Source: Kiritimatiellia bacterium
Lineage (GTDB): Bacteria > Verrucomicrobiota > Kiritimatiellia > JAAZAB01
Reading direction: 5' to 3'
Length of the DNA: 34,171 nucleotides
NCBI GenBank assembly: GCA_028718125.1
Contig: JAQUMN010000042.1
Location: 1 to 34,171, forward strand
Position numbers and translations under genes: made by a program. Shown piece after piece: positions 1 through 7,368 of the stretch; position 1 is the first letter of the stretch, and each line of letters starts with the position of its first letter. The notes under the pieces were generated by a model. That model did not search any database. It was not told where the DNA came from and saw only the letters and a program-made list of their open reading frames with translations.

Positions 1-21
1 GATCGTGATACCTTTTTTCAT
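1..21 (-). CDS. Start of an unidentified protein, cut by the window edge
   Basis: Only the first seven codons are inside the window, reading MKKGITI on the minus strand. The ATG is preceded by a good Shine-Dalgarno sequence (GGAGACC, minus strand, about 25-31), which is the main reason to believe it. It follows feoB on the same strand after about 94 bases and could be the next gene of the iron-uptake operon. Nothing can be said about its function. Confidence 0.5.
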
Positions 22-115
22 GGCTGGTCTCCTTATGCGTTATGGCCCATCAAGGCCGTTTTACTTTGAGCGTGATTATATCACAGCTCGCAGCTAGGGA
101 GATCAGCCTTCTCAT

Positions 116-1741
116 TTAACCTAATTCCTTGAGCATGACCACGAGCGCGGCGATGCAGGGAAAAAAAGCGAACACCGTCACCGCGATTGTCAATTGAGCC
201 GGGGACAGCGCCAGGGGAACCAGCATGCCGATCGCAAGCTCCTTGCGCAGAAAACCGCTCAACAAAGCGGGAGCGGCCTTGCCGGGCAGGCCGAACCAGG
301 CTTGCATGAACGGCGCAGTGTAGTCGGCCAGCATGTCGGTGACGCCGATTGCATCGAGGATGCCGGCCGCCACGACTCCGAGAAAGACGAGCGGCAACGC
401 TTCCGACAGGAACCAGCGGACCCGCATCCAGGTTTTCTTGACGACGGCCGATGGAATCGGCCAGCGATAGGGAGGAATATCGAGAAACAGCTCTGGACAT
501 TCCTCGCGCGAGGTCCGGTTGAGGATGAATCCCAAAAGAAGAAATACGACTGCCATCGTTCCAAGCACGATCAAAATATAGGGCGCGCCGTAGCGTCCCA
601 GGATACCGAAGATCATAGCGGTATGCGCCGCGCAGGGAATCGTGATGCCCACCAGGGTGATCGCAATGAAACGCTGTTTGCGCGTCTCCAGCGTTCGCGC
701 GGACAATATTCCCGGCACCTTGCATCCCAATCCGAGCAGAACCGGAATGATGCCGTGCCCGTGCATTCCTAATCTATGAAACACATTATCGGTAACCGTC
801 GCCAGCCGCGGCAGATACCCCGAGTCCTCCAGCAGGGCCAGGGCCAGATAGAATGCAATGATGTAGGGTAGCACCATGCCGAACGGCACGAAAAGACCGG
901 TGGTGAGAATGCCCATGGACTGGACATAATCCACTTTCCCGTCTATCAAGGCGCCGATCAGGAGCTTGTGCAGTAATCCTGGCCCAAGCCAACCGCTCAA
1001 GGCGTCAATCGGCACACGGTACAAATTAAACACTGGTTCAACGCCATACCGAATGAGGCCCTCGCCCATGAGCCTGACCAGCCAGAAAAGCGCGAACATT
1101 ATTCCCAGTGCCGCCAGCCAACCTGTGCCGGATTTGACGGTGGCATCCGTCAGCCGATCCCAGATGTTATGATGCCGGTGGGCTACCGTCTGAACTTTGC
1201 GCACAATGTGCCCGACTTCCGTCCAGGCCTGGTCCTCGTCTTTCAGTCCGGGACGTTCGGAAATCCGCGCCTCGTCAAATCGCTGGACCAAGTCTTTGAT
1301 ACCTTCGGCAGTAATTGCTACCGTGGGAACAACGGGAACTTGCAAAAGGCTTTCTAACTCGCGGACATCGATATGGATGCCCAGGTGCTGGGCTTCATCC
1401 CACATATTGAGAGCCACGATGACCGGCTTGCGCTTCTCCAGGAGTTCGATCGTCAGGAGCAGGCACCGTTCGAGACTGGTGGCGTCCAGAACGTTCACGA
1501 TCACGTCGGCTCGATCCAGCAGGGAGACAGCCACTTCCTCGGCCTTATTGGTGGCTTCCAGCGAATAGGTTCCCGGCGCATCGAGAATTTCCACGGTTTC
1601 TCCGTGAAGATTCATCCGCCCCTTCAGATAATCCACCGTTGTGCCGGGATAGTTTGAGGCGATCACATCCGCGCCCGTCAACCGGGAAAAGAGAACGCTC
1701 TTGCCGACATTGGGATCGCCTATGAGGACGATAGTTTTCAT
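116..1741 (-). CDS. feoB: Ferrous iron transport protein B, short variant
   Basis: FeoB is a GTPase-coupled inner-membrane Fe(II) transporter. The 541-aa product opens with the G domain: GDPNVGKS (G1, about residues 8-15), a PGTTVDY switch, DAPG (G3) and NMWD (G4). A long multi-pass membrane half with two Gate-like regions follows. I start at ATG 1741 because it is the canonical MKTIVLIGDPNVGKS start and overlaps the feoA stop as ATGA. Two oddities are visible. The conserved Gate motif usually reading CSARLPV here reads CAAHTAM after GCKVPG. The protein also stops right after LKELG, where most FeoB proteins continue for roughly another membrane helix. It may be a divergent or C-terminally shortened transporter. 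The family call is firm; the Fe(II) substrate is inferred from the family and from feoA next door. Confidence 0.9.
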   Translation of the reverse strand: MKTIVLIGDPNVGKSVLFSRLTGADVIASNYPGTTVDYLKGRMNLHGETVEILDAPGTYSLEATNKAEEVAVSLLDRADVIVNVLDATSLERCLLLTIELLEKRKPVIVALNMWDEAQHLGIHIDVRELESLLQVPVVPTVAITAEGIKDLVQRFDEARISERPGLKDEDQAWTEVGHIVRKVQTVAHRHHNIWDRLTDATVKSGTGWLAALGIMFALFWLVRLMGEGLIRYGVEPVFNLYRVPIDALSGWLGPGLLHKLLIGALIDGKVDYVQSMGILTTGLFVPFGMVLPYIIAFYLALALLEDSGYLPRLATVTDNVFHRLGMHGHGIIPVLLGLGCKVPGILSARTLETRKQRFIAITLVGITIPCAAHTAMIFGILGRYGAPYILIVLGTMAVVFLLLGFILNRTSREECPELFLDIPPYRWPIPSAVVKKTWMRVRWFLSEALPLVFLGVVAAGILDAIGVTDMLADYTAPFMQAWFGLPGKAAPALLSGFLRKELAIGMLVPLALSPAQLTIAVTVFAFFPCIAALVVMLKELG

Positions 1742-1980
1742 GGCGTCCGCGCGACAACGATTTTCTGGGCCATTCCCCGTCCGATGGTGATATGGCGCCG
1801 CTCGACTTCCACAACCATCGGGCCGGAAAAATGATGCCTGGCCACCACGTGGAGCAGTTTGCCCTCTTTCACTCCGACACTCCGCAGGCGATGTTGAAAG
1901 CCACATCCGCCCAGCAAGGCTTTGACAGTCGCTTTTTCGTCCTGTTTTAACGATGAAAGTGTTGTTTCATTCATATTCAT
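1738..1980 (-). CDS. feoA: Ferrous iron transport protein A
   Basis: This is an 80-aa SH3-like FeoA-domain protein, the small cytosolic partner of FeoB. The sequence has the usual cadence: a hydrophilic N-terminus, GGCGFQHRLRSVGVKEGK, then a hydrophobic strand and a basic VVEVERRHITIGRGMAQKI stretch near the C-terminus. Length is typical (75-85 aa). The start is set at ATG 1980, about nine bases after GGAAG on the minus strand; a second ATG lies two codons in. Its stop overlaps the feoB start (ATGA), so the pair is translationally coupled. A sigma-70-type promoter with a palindromic operator lies directly upstream (2008-2036). Confidence 0.88.
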   Translation of the reverse strand: MNMNETTLSSLKQDEKATVKALLGGCGFQHRLRSVGVKEGKLLHVVARHHFSGPMVVEVERRHITIGRGMAQKIVVARTP

Positions 1981-1992
1981 AACGCCGGACTT
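1981..1992. promoter_or_regulatory. Second, imperfect copy of the feoAB operator
   Basis: Read on the minus strand this is AAGTCCGGCGTT, matching the upstream palindrome at 10 of 12 bases, 39 bp centre to centre. It overlaps the GGAAG Shine-Dalgarno and abuts the feoA ATG, so binding here would block transcript elongation or ribosome entry. Confidence 0.4.
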
Positions 1993-2007
1993 CCAGAAAA
2001 AAAACGA

Positions 2008-2036
2008 ACAATAACGCAGAAGTCCGGACTTTGCAA
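2008..2036 (-). promoter_or_regulatory. Sigma-70-type promoter for feoAB
   Basis: On the minus strand there is a -35 box TTGCAA (2036-2031), a 17-base spacer and a -10 box TATTGT (2013-2008), in the 131-base gap before feoA. The spacer contains the palindrome described at 2020-2031. Spacing is ideal and both boxes match consensus at four of six positions. Confidence 0.55.
2020..2031. promoter_or_regulatory. Palindromic operator AAGTCCGGACTT between -35 and -10 of feoAB
   Basis: AAGTCCGGACTT is a perfect 12-bp palindrome lying between the promoter boxes, the classical place for a repressor site. A second copy with 10 of 12 matches overlaps the feoA ribosome-binding region (1981-1992). The motif is not a Fur or DtxR/IdeR consensus that I recognise, so the regulator is unknown. 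Confidence 0.5.
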
Positions 2037-2111
2037 CAAACATGCCGAAATGCACAACACCTTCCGCAACAGGGGATATTATGACGCCACCACATGAATC
2101 CGGAAGGAACG

Positions 2112-2417
2112 TCAGCGCTTGAACTTCCTGATTTCCTCCTCGACTTCCTTCGCCCCATCGGCATAGAACTTCGCTTCTTCAGGGGAAAGCTCTTTCAACA
2201 GTCTGAGAAACTCTCCGGCGTGCACACGCTCCTCATCGGCCACGTCTTTCAACACTTCGATGGCCAGTTTATTCCGAGTGGACTCGGCGAGTTGCATATA
2301 AAGTTGAACTGCTTCATACTCCGCCGCGATCATAAACCTTATGGCTCGGATCAACTCTTCGTCCGTCAGTTTCCTGCCATGCGCCAGTCCTGAAAATGCC
2401 GATCCAAATTCTGCCAT
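2112..2417 (-). CDS. Ferritin-like / rubrerythrin-type small diiron protein
   Basis: A 101-aa protein with a single two-helix ferritin-like unit. The first helix carries E-Y-E-A-V-Q-L-Y and the second DEERVHAGEF (an EExxH diiron motif). The C-terminal tail is acidic and charged. Such short proteins dimerise to build a four-helix diiron site; relatives include ferritin-like cargo of encapsulins, but no encapsulin shell gene is present here. The start at ATG 2417 follows GAGGAGG by a good distance. It sits between the methyltransferase and feoAB on the same strand, which fits handling of ferrous iron or peroxide. The fold is clear; ferroxidase activity is inferred. Confidence 0.8.
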   Translation of the reverse strand: MAEFGSAFSGLAHGRKLTDEELIRAIRFMIAAEYEAVQLYMQLAESTRNKLAIEVLKDVADEERVHAGEFLRLLKELSPEEAKFYADGAKEVEEEIRKFKR

Positions 2418-2434
2418 GACGACCTCCTCTTAAT

Positions 2435-3097
2435 TTATCTAGTTGTTCTTGATCCCTTTCGCCTAACCTCGCCCTCATGGGCGGAGTTCTGCACGGCAAT
2501 CAGTACATCCTGGCAATTGCCAGAACGCAGAATTACGGTCCAGCCGCACACGGCAAATCTCCCGGCAAGCTCTTTAAAGCGATAGGTAAAACATTCGTGG
2601 ATTCGTTGCTCGTGGCGATGAACCTTATTCATGATGGCAAATCCGCGACTATTGAAATCCGCCAGCACAATCTTACCGCCCGGCTTTGCGACACGCAGGA
2701 TTTCATCAATAACCCGCTGGACGTTTTTCATGTGATGCAGGGCATTCACCGAGACCACGCTGTCAAAGGAATGATCCGGCCATGGCAAATGCGCGGCATC
2801 CGCAATCATGAATCGGGTGCGTCCCGGCGGCTTCTCGAACACCACGTTCAAACGCGCGCAGCGCTGTTCGGCGGGGTCAATGTCAACGGTCGTCACCCGC
2901 GGGACATGCGCCAGAAGGGCCGTCAGAAACCGCCCCTTGCCGGTGCCAATTTCCAGGATTTTACCGGACAGCGGCAGGGCGTGGGATAGGATAAACGCCG
3001 CGCTTCGATCCGCGTCGTAGCCGAAACGGCGAAAAACAGCGTTGCGCTCAGCACAGCGGGCATGGTTGTCAACTATTTCTTGCCGCGATACACGCAT
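2435..3097 (-). CDS. Class I SAM-dependent methyltransferase
   Basis: A 220-aa Rossmann-type methyltransferase. Motif I is EIGTGKG (about residues 51-57), followed by an acidic strand end (TTVDIDP), LPWPDHSFDSVVSVNALHHM (motif IV region) and LRVAKPGGKIVLADF (post-motif). This is the Methyltransf_11/UbiE type. The substrate cannot be read from the sequence. The start ATG 3097 follows GGAGG (minus strand) and lies 29 bases inside the preceding thioesterase gene. The gene ends 17 bases before the ferritin-like gene. The C-terminal 30 residues are basic and not conserved in the family as I know it. Confidence 0.8.
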   Translation of the reverse strand: MRVSRQEIVDNHARCAERNAVFRRFGYDADRSAAFILSHALPLSGKILEIGTGKGRFLTALLAHVPRVTTVDIDPAEQRCARLNVVFEKPPGRTRFMIADAAHLPWPDHSFDSVVSVNALHHMKNVQRVIDEILRVAKPGGKIVLADFNSRGFAIMNKVHRHEQRIHECFTYRFKELAGRFAVCGWTVILRSGNCQDVLIAVQNSAHEGEVRRKGSRTTR

Positions 3098-3530
3098 CTG
3101 GAACCTCCATAAACTTAGCTGTTGCCCGCGCCACGACTCTCCCGGCCTGCTGCAGTTCAGACTCCATCGTGTGTAAAGGCGGTCGGGACTTTTTTATCCA
3201 TGCTCTCACGATTACTTTACAGTCCACCAAGGCCGGAAACAGAAAGCGGACGGTCAGCTCACCGGTCATGGCGGTCTTGCCGCATGCAAAAAGACAGTTG
3301 GTCATGGCGCCGTCAAGCAACGCGGAAATCACTCCCCCATGTAAGAAGCCCTCATAGCCTTGAAACAGACGGCTACAGGTGAACCGCCCCTCGACGCCAC
3401 CGTTGTCGCATGCCTGAAAAGACAACTTCAGCCCTCGATTATGCTGTCCCCCGCACACAATACAGTGCGGATGAAACGCGTCTTGCAGGGCGGTCATATC
3501 CTTCTGCATCTTTTCAGTGGTCACACACAT
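3069..3530 (-). CDS. PaaI-like hotdog-fold thioesterase
   Basis: A 153-aa hotdog-fold protein. The diagnostic part is GYEGFLHGGVISALLDGAM (about residues 58-76), with an HGG-x-(13)-type active-site helix, followed by TGELTVRFLFPA. The N-terminal CIVCGG, with PHC just before it, is common in one branch of this family. Such enzymes hydrolyse acyl-CoA thioesters in the cytosol; the substrate is unknown. I chose ATG 3530 (GGAG close upstream), which overlaps the end of the Mrp gene by 17 bases; the in-frame ATG eight codons later is an alternative. The overlaps on both sides indicate co-transcription with the cofactor cluster. Confidence 0.75.
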   Translation of the reverse strand: MCVTTEKMQKDMTALQDAFHPHCIVCGGQHNRGLKLSFQACDNGGVEGRFTCSRLFQGYEGFLHGGVISALLDGAMTNCLFACGKTAMTGELTVRFLFPALVDCKVIVRAWIKKSRPPLHTMESELQQAGRVVARATAKFMEVPDACIAARNS

Positions 3531-4806
3531 TATCTCCGGTCTTGAGTGTGCCGTCAAGATAGGCGGTTGCCACCTTCTCGATGGTCTCGCTTGGCGCACC
3601 CAGGATGACCTTGATGCCGTTTTCGGCAAACAGGCTCTGCGCACGACTGCCCATTCCACCGGCAATGATGACATTTACACCCTGCTGAAGGAGCCAGCTT
3701 GGCAGGACACCCGGCTCGTGAGGCGGGGGTGTCAGCATTCGCTGGCCCGTGATTTTCTTCGTCTTCTCGTCCACGTCAAGCAGTGCAAATTGCCCACAGT
3801 GCCCGAAATGCATGCAGAGTTTCCCATCAGCTAACGGTATCGCGATTCTCATGGTTTTCTTCTCTCCTTCGATGTTTGTTGCGGTTTGTGTTTGTTCCGT
3901 TATACCATTTTCTGAAAGCGCCAGCATGGGCGCAATAATCCGTTCGAAAGCCTTGGCTGTCTCTGTCCGGCTATAATGATACACGAACGGCTTGCCGGCA
4001 TCGCAGGCCTCGCCGACCGCCGGGTCAATCGGGATACTTCCGAGAAACGGAACGCCCATTTCATTGGCCATGCGCTTGCCGCCGCCGGTCTTGAATATGT
4101 TTGTTACCTCCCCGCATTTTGGACAGACGAAGCCGCTCATGTTCTCGACGACGCCCAGCACAGGCAGACTCAAATGCCGGCAGAACGTGATGGATTGCCG
4201 CACGTCGGCGATGGCCACATCCTGCGGCGTGGTGACGATGACCGCGCCATCGGCATTTTTCACAAGTTGGCAGACCGACAAGGGTTCATCGCCAGTGCCG
4301 GGCGGCGAATCAATGATGAGATAGTCCAGTTCGCCCCAATTCACCTCCTGTAAGAACTGCTTGATGACGCCCATTTTCATCGGGCCGCGCCAGATTATGG
4401 CATCGTCGCGGTTCTGCAGGAGAAATCCGATGGACATCACTTTCAAGCCCGCCTTTTCCACTGGAAGCATGACTTCGTCCCGCACTGAAATGCGCGCGTC
4501 TTCAAGACCGAGCATTTTCGGTATGCTGGGCCCATGGATATCCACATCCAACAATCCAACCCTTTTCCCCGCCAAGGATAGAGAGATGGCAAGGTTAGCC
4601 GCGACCGTGCTCTTACCCACACCGCCCTTGCCGGACAGCACCATGATCTTGTGCCGGATCTGGTGCATGCGATCGTCCACAGCTTTCTGTTCGAAGAGGG
4701 CATTCAAGCTCTCTCCTGATCCGGTCTTTTCCGCGGCACAGGCCGATTGTTTGCCCCCTGCGCATAACGCGGTTTTCGCCTGGCATGTATTCTCATTCTG
4801 ATCCAT
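3514..4806 (-). CDS. Mrp/NBP35-type P-loop ATPase fused to a NifX-type cofactor domain
   Basis: A 430-aa fusion. Residues about 50-300 are an Mrp/ApbC iron-sulfur carrier ATPase: LSGKGGVGKSTVAANLA (deviant Walker A), LDVDIHGPSIPKMLG, IDSPPGTGDEPL (switch II), and a C-P-K-C pair in the middle that bridges a cluster in the family dimer. Residues about 318-430 are a NifX/MTH1175 domain starting MRIAIPLADGKLCMHFGHC. The first 35 residues contain four cysteines. In the Desulfovibrio ORP system a similar Mrp plus NifX-domain protein is part of the complex. The gene overlaps the MBL gene upstream by 14 bases and the thioesterase downstream. The predicted role is carrying or inserting Fe-S or Mo-type clusters, inferred from family and context. 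Confidence 0.88.
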   Translation of the reverse strand: MDQNENTCQAKTALCAGGKQSACAAEKTGSGESLNALFEQKAVDDRMHQIRHKIMVLSGKGGVGKSTVAANLAISLSLAGKRVGLLDVDIHGPSIPKMLGLEDARISVRDEVMLPVEKAGLKVMSIGFLLQNRDDAIIWRGPMKMGVIKQFLQEVNWGELDYLIIDSPPGTGDEPLSVCQLVKNADGAVIVTTPQDVAIADVRQSITFCRHLSLPVLGVVENMSGFVCPKCGEVTNIFKTGGGKRMANEMGVPFLGSIPIDPAVGEACDAGKPFVYHYSRTETAKAFERIIAPMLALSENGITEQTQTATNIEGEKKTMRIAIPLADGKLCMHFGHCGQFALLDVDEKTKKITGQRMLTPPPHEPGVLPSWLLQQGVNVIIAGGMGSRAQSLFAENGIKVILGAPSETIEKVATAYLDGTLKTGDNVCDH

Positions 4807-5665
4807 GTTCCATTCCTTTCATTTGCATTCGGATGTTTATCGTGGTCCCGACCCCGCAGGGAAAACATCGCCCCGGAAACGCCGTCCAGAGCGCGGCCAC
4901 AGCCTTTGCGCCAGTGCAGTGCATGGGGTAAAATCTCTCGATGGAAAACCGCCGCAATGACGCTATGGTCCATGCAATTCGTTCGTCTGAAGCCGAATGC
5001 AGATGCATGCCGCCTAGAACTGTATGCAACGGTTGGTCTCCGGTCAAATGGCGGATGTACTCCAGCGTGTTGATCACTCCGGCATGGGCACAGCCGAGAA
5101 CAACAATCGTACCGCCGGGAGTTTTCATAAAAAGGGCTTGATCGTCCAAGAATGGATCGGGCTGGCGGCCTTTCGCGTCAAGCGTGAATCCCGTTCCTCC
5201 ATGTTCTTCAGGATGGACGCGGGGAATTTCCCCGGTCAGGAACAGGCTGGGAGCTATTTCAGTCGGGGTTGTGACGGTCCGGATATTTTCACTTCGGTGA
5301 CGGATCGCTTCGAGGCAACATTGGGGAACACCGATGTCCTTGATAGCGGATTCCGTCCAGCGATATTTGGGTTGGAGCGCGCCAGGATGCGCACAAACTG
5401 TCACCTTGCCCCCCGCGTTGGTTAGCACGTCCGCCAATCCGCCGCAATGATCGTAGTGGCCGTGACTCAGGACAACGATGTCAACCGCATCAAGGTCAAC
5501 CCCAAGTATATGCGCATTGCCCAAAATCAGATGACTCTGTCCCGTATCGAAAAGGATGCATTGAGCCCCCATATCAATCCAGAATGCCAAGCCATGTTCC
5601 GCCATAAGTATCGGGCGGGACACGCTGTCTTCGACAAGGACCATTATGGAATTTTGTGATAACAT
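4793..5665 (-). CDS. MBL-fold metal-dependent hydrolase (COG1237 type)
   Basis: A 290-aa metallo-beta-lactamase-fold protein. The metal-binding motif HGHYDHCGG lies near residue 70. Downstream histidines sit in LGCAHAGVINTLEYI, LGGMHLH and PMHCTG, the order expected for this fold. The COG1237 branch includes enzymes annotated as ribofuranosylaminobenzene phosphate (methanopterin-like) synthases, but that reaction should not be assumed here. It starts two bases after the phosphatidylserine decarboxylase stop with no strong ribosome-binding site, so translation is probably coupled. It overlaps the Mrp-NifX gene. ORP/NifX clusters often carry such hydrolases, but their role is unknown to me. Confidence 0.8.
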   Translation of the reverse strand: MLSQNSIMVLVEDSVSRPILMAEHGLAFWIDMGAQCILFDTGQSHLILGNAHILGVDLDAVDIVVLSHGHYDHCGGLADVLTNAGGKVTVCAHPGALQPKYRWTESAIKDIGVPQCCLEAIRHRSENIRTVTTPTEIAPSLFLTGEIPRVHPEEHGGTGFTLDAKGRQPDPFLDDQALFMKTPGGTIVVLGCAHAGVINTLEYIRHLTGDQPLHTVLGGMHLHSASDERIAWTIASLRRFSIERFYPMHCTGAKAVAALWTAFPGRCFPCGVGTTINIRMQMKGMEHGSE

Positions 5666-5667
5666 GG

Positions 5668-6336
5668 TTAATCTTTTATACGCGCTACGATTGTTTCACC
5701 GGCCCGGACCGTGTCGCCGCTCTTGCATAGAATTTCAACATCGCCCGCCGGCAGATACATATCCAGCCGCGAGCCGAATTTCATCATGCCGATCCGCTCA
5801 CCCATGGCCACGCTCACCGCCTTGTCGTGAGGCGGCCAGTAGACCACCCGGCGGCAGACCGGACCAACGATCTGGTTCACCAAACAGCGCGTTCCCGCTC
5901 CCGTGATGAGGATTTTGTTGTGCTGATTGACGTCGGATGATTTCTCTTGGAACGTAAAGAAATGTCTGCCCGGAAAATAGCCGAGAAAAGTCGACTTTCC
6001 CGCGATGGGGGCGCGATTGACATGCACGTCGAACAGGCTCAGAAAAATGCTGATGCGCACGCAATCGGTTTTGAGGTATTTATCCTCGTACAGGCGAGTG
6101 ATTGCCATTACCTGGCCATCGGCACCGGCAACAATGGCCGTTTCGTCGCCAGGCGGCGTTCGTGCAGGGTCGCGAAAAAAGAACAACAGATAGGCCATGC
6201 AAATCATTGCCGGCGTCGCGCAAAACCAGAAACCGCGACTCGCAGGGCATTTTCGCAGCCTTAAAACAAGAGCAATCAGGCCGAAAATGAGGGCTACGAC
6301 AATGATGAACGGGATGACTTCCGGTCTGATCGACAT
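5668..6336 (-). CDS. psd: Phosphatidylserine decarboxylase, short (archaeal-type) form
   Basis: A 222-aa pyruvoyl-dependent enzyme of the inner membrane that makes phosphatidylethanolamine. Two N-terminal membrane helices (about residues 8-27 and 33-53) are followed by FFRDPART, the signature SLFDVHVNRAP, and GERIGMMKFGSRLDMYLP. The FGS serine in the last stretch should be the self-cleavage site that becomes the pyruvoyl group. The C-terminal GDTVRAGETIVARI is typical. The start ATG 6336 follows GAGGG. No phosphatidylserine synthase gene is adjacent, so the usual psd-pssA pair is split. The gene seems a housekeeping passenger in the cofactor operon. Confidence 0.88.
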   Translation of the reverse strand: MSIRPEVIPFIIVVALIFGLIALVLRLRKCPASRGFWFCATPAMICMAYLLFFFRDPARTPPGDETAIVAGADGQVMAITRLYEDKYLKTDCVRISIFLSLFDVHVNRAPIAGKSTFLGYFPGRHFFTFQEKSSDVNQHNKILITGAGTRCLVNQIVGPVCRRVVYWPPHDKAVSVAMGERIGMMKFGSRLDMYLPAGDVEILCKSGDTVRAGETIVARIKD

Positions 6337-6354
6337 ACTGCCCTCGCGAATAAT

Positions 6355-7368
6355 CTACGGCTTCATGTTACGGGCACGTTTGACCGTATTCAGATAAGCG
6401 ATAATGCCCTCGGCCAGCGCCTTAGCAATACGGTCGCGATATTTCTGATCCATAAGCTTCTCGCGCTCCTTGCGATTGGAAATAAATCCGCATTCGACCA
6501 ATGCCGCCGGACAGGGCGCGTTTTTGATCACCTGGAACCGGGATCGGCGGATTCCGCGATCCTCGGCCCTAGTGTATTTCAACAGGCTTTTTTGCAACAT
6601 GTATCCCAGCGCCATATTGGCGCCATCATGCCGATTGCCGGGATAAACGGAACGGTCACGAGCATTAACCGTCGCGCCGGAGGTAATGGGATAGCCCGCC
6701 GGCGGCAGAATGAAGGTTTCGATTCCGGACGATTCGGAATTCGCGGCGGCATTTAAATGGATGCTGACGAACACGTCCGCGCGCACCAGCGTTGCATACC
6801 GACAGCGTTCATCGAGTTCCATGTTATTGTCCTGCTTGCGTGTCAGGCGCACATCAATATCATAATGCCGCAATAAGTCGCGGACGGCATTGGCCAACTC
6901 CAGCGTTATTTGTTTCTCCTGAATTCCACGCCGCATATTGTTCGCGCCCTTATCCTCGCCGCCATGTCCGGGATCCAGCACAATCACACGGTGGCCTTCC
7001 CCCTTCACGGCCTCGGACGGATTCAGCAACGGTGCCAGCATCTTAGCGACATCATTTTGAAGTATTGTCCATCGTCCCCAGCGGCGGGCAGGCGGTCCGC
7101 TGAGCCAGAAATCCACCCGGTTAAACGAGGCCCGACGGCTGTCGCCCTCCATTTCCAGCGTGTTGAACCGTCCCCGCAAGAGAAGCTGTCTGCCCCGGGC
7201 TTCATACGATGCGAATCCATACAGGTCGGCGACCTTGGATACGGCCACGGACGAACCTTTGACCGTGCCGCCCGCAGCGCGGCCAAGGGCAGACTCGCAA
7301 GCCAGCAGAAGGATGAGCCCCTGCATGAACATGAATTCCCTGCCGATTATTCCGAAGGCTATTCGCAT
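6355..7368 (-). CDS. N-acetylmuramoyl-L-alanine amidase (Amidase_3)
   Basis: A 337-aa zinc amidase that cleaves the MurNAc-L-Ala bond of peptidoglycan. The catalytic half begins at VIVLDPGHGGEDKGA (first Zn His), continues with a conserved Glu after MRRGIQEKQ, SIHLNAA (second Zn His), and ends ALVECGFISN (catalytic Glu). The N-terminus has a hydrophobic MFMQGLILLLAC segment that can act as a signal peptide or lipobox-like sequence, so export is likely. I choose ATG 7368, five bases after GGAG, rather than GTG 7380. It overlaps the upstream ATPase gene. The gap to psd is 18 bases. Confidence 0.87.
   Translation of the reverse strand: MRIAFGIIGREFMFMQGLILLLACESALGRAAGGTVKGSSVAVSKVADLYGFASYEARGRQLLLRGRFNTLEMEGDSRRASFNRVDFWLSGPPARRWGRWTILQNDVAKMLAPLLNPSEAVKGEGHRVIVLDPGHGGEDKGANNMRRGIQEKQITLELANAVRDLLRHYDIDVRLTRKQDNNMELDERCRYATLVRADVFVSIHLNAAANSESSGIETFILPPAGYPITSGATVNARDRSVYPGNRHDGANMALGYMLQKSLLKYTRAEDRGIRRSRFQVIKNAPCPAALVECGFISNRKEREKLMDQKYRDRIAKALAEGIIAYLNTVKRARNMKP

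Noticed and set aside
81..725. 214-codon frame overlapping feoB in another minus-strand frame
   Set aside because: It runs through the conserved FeoB membrane domain and has no family resemblance.
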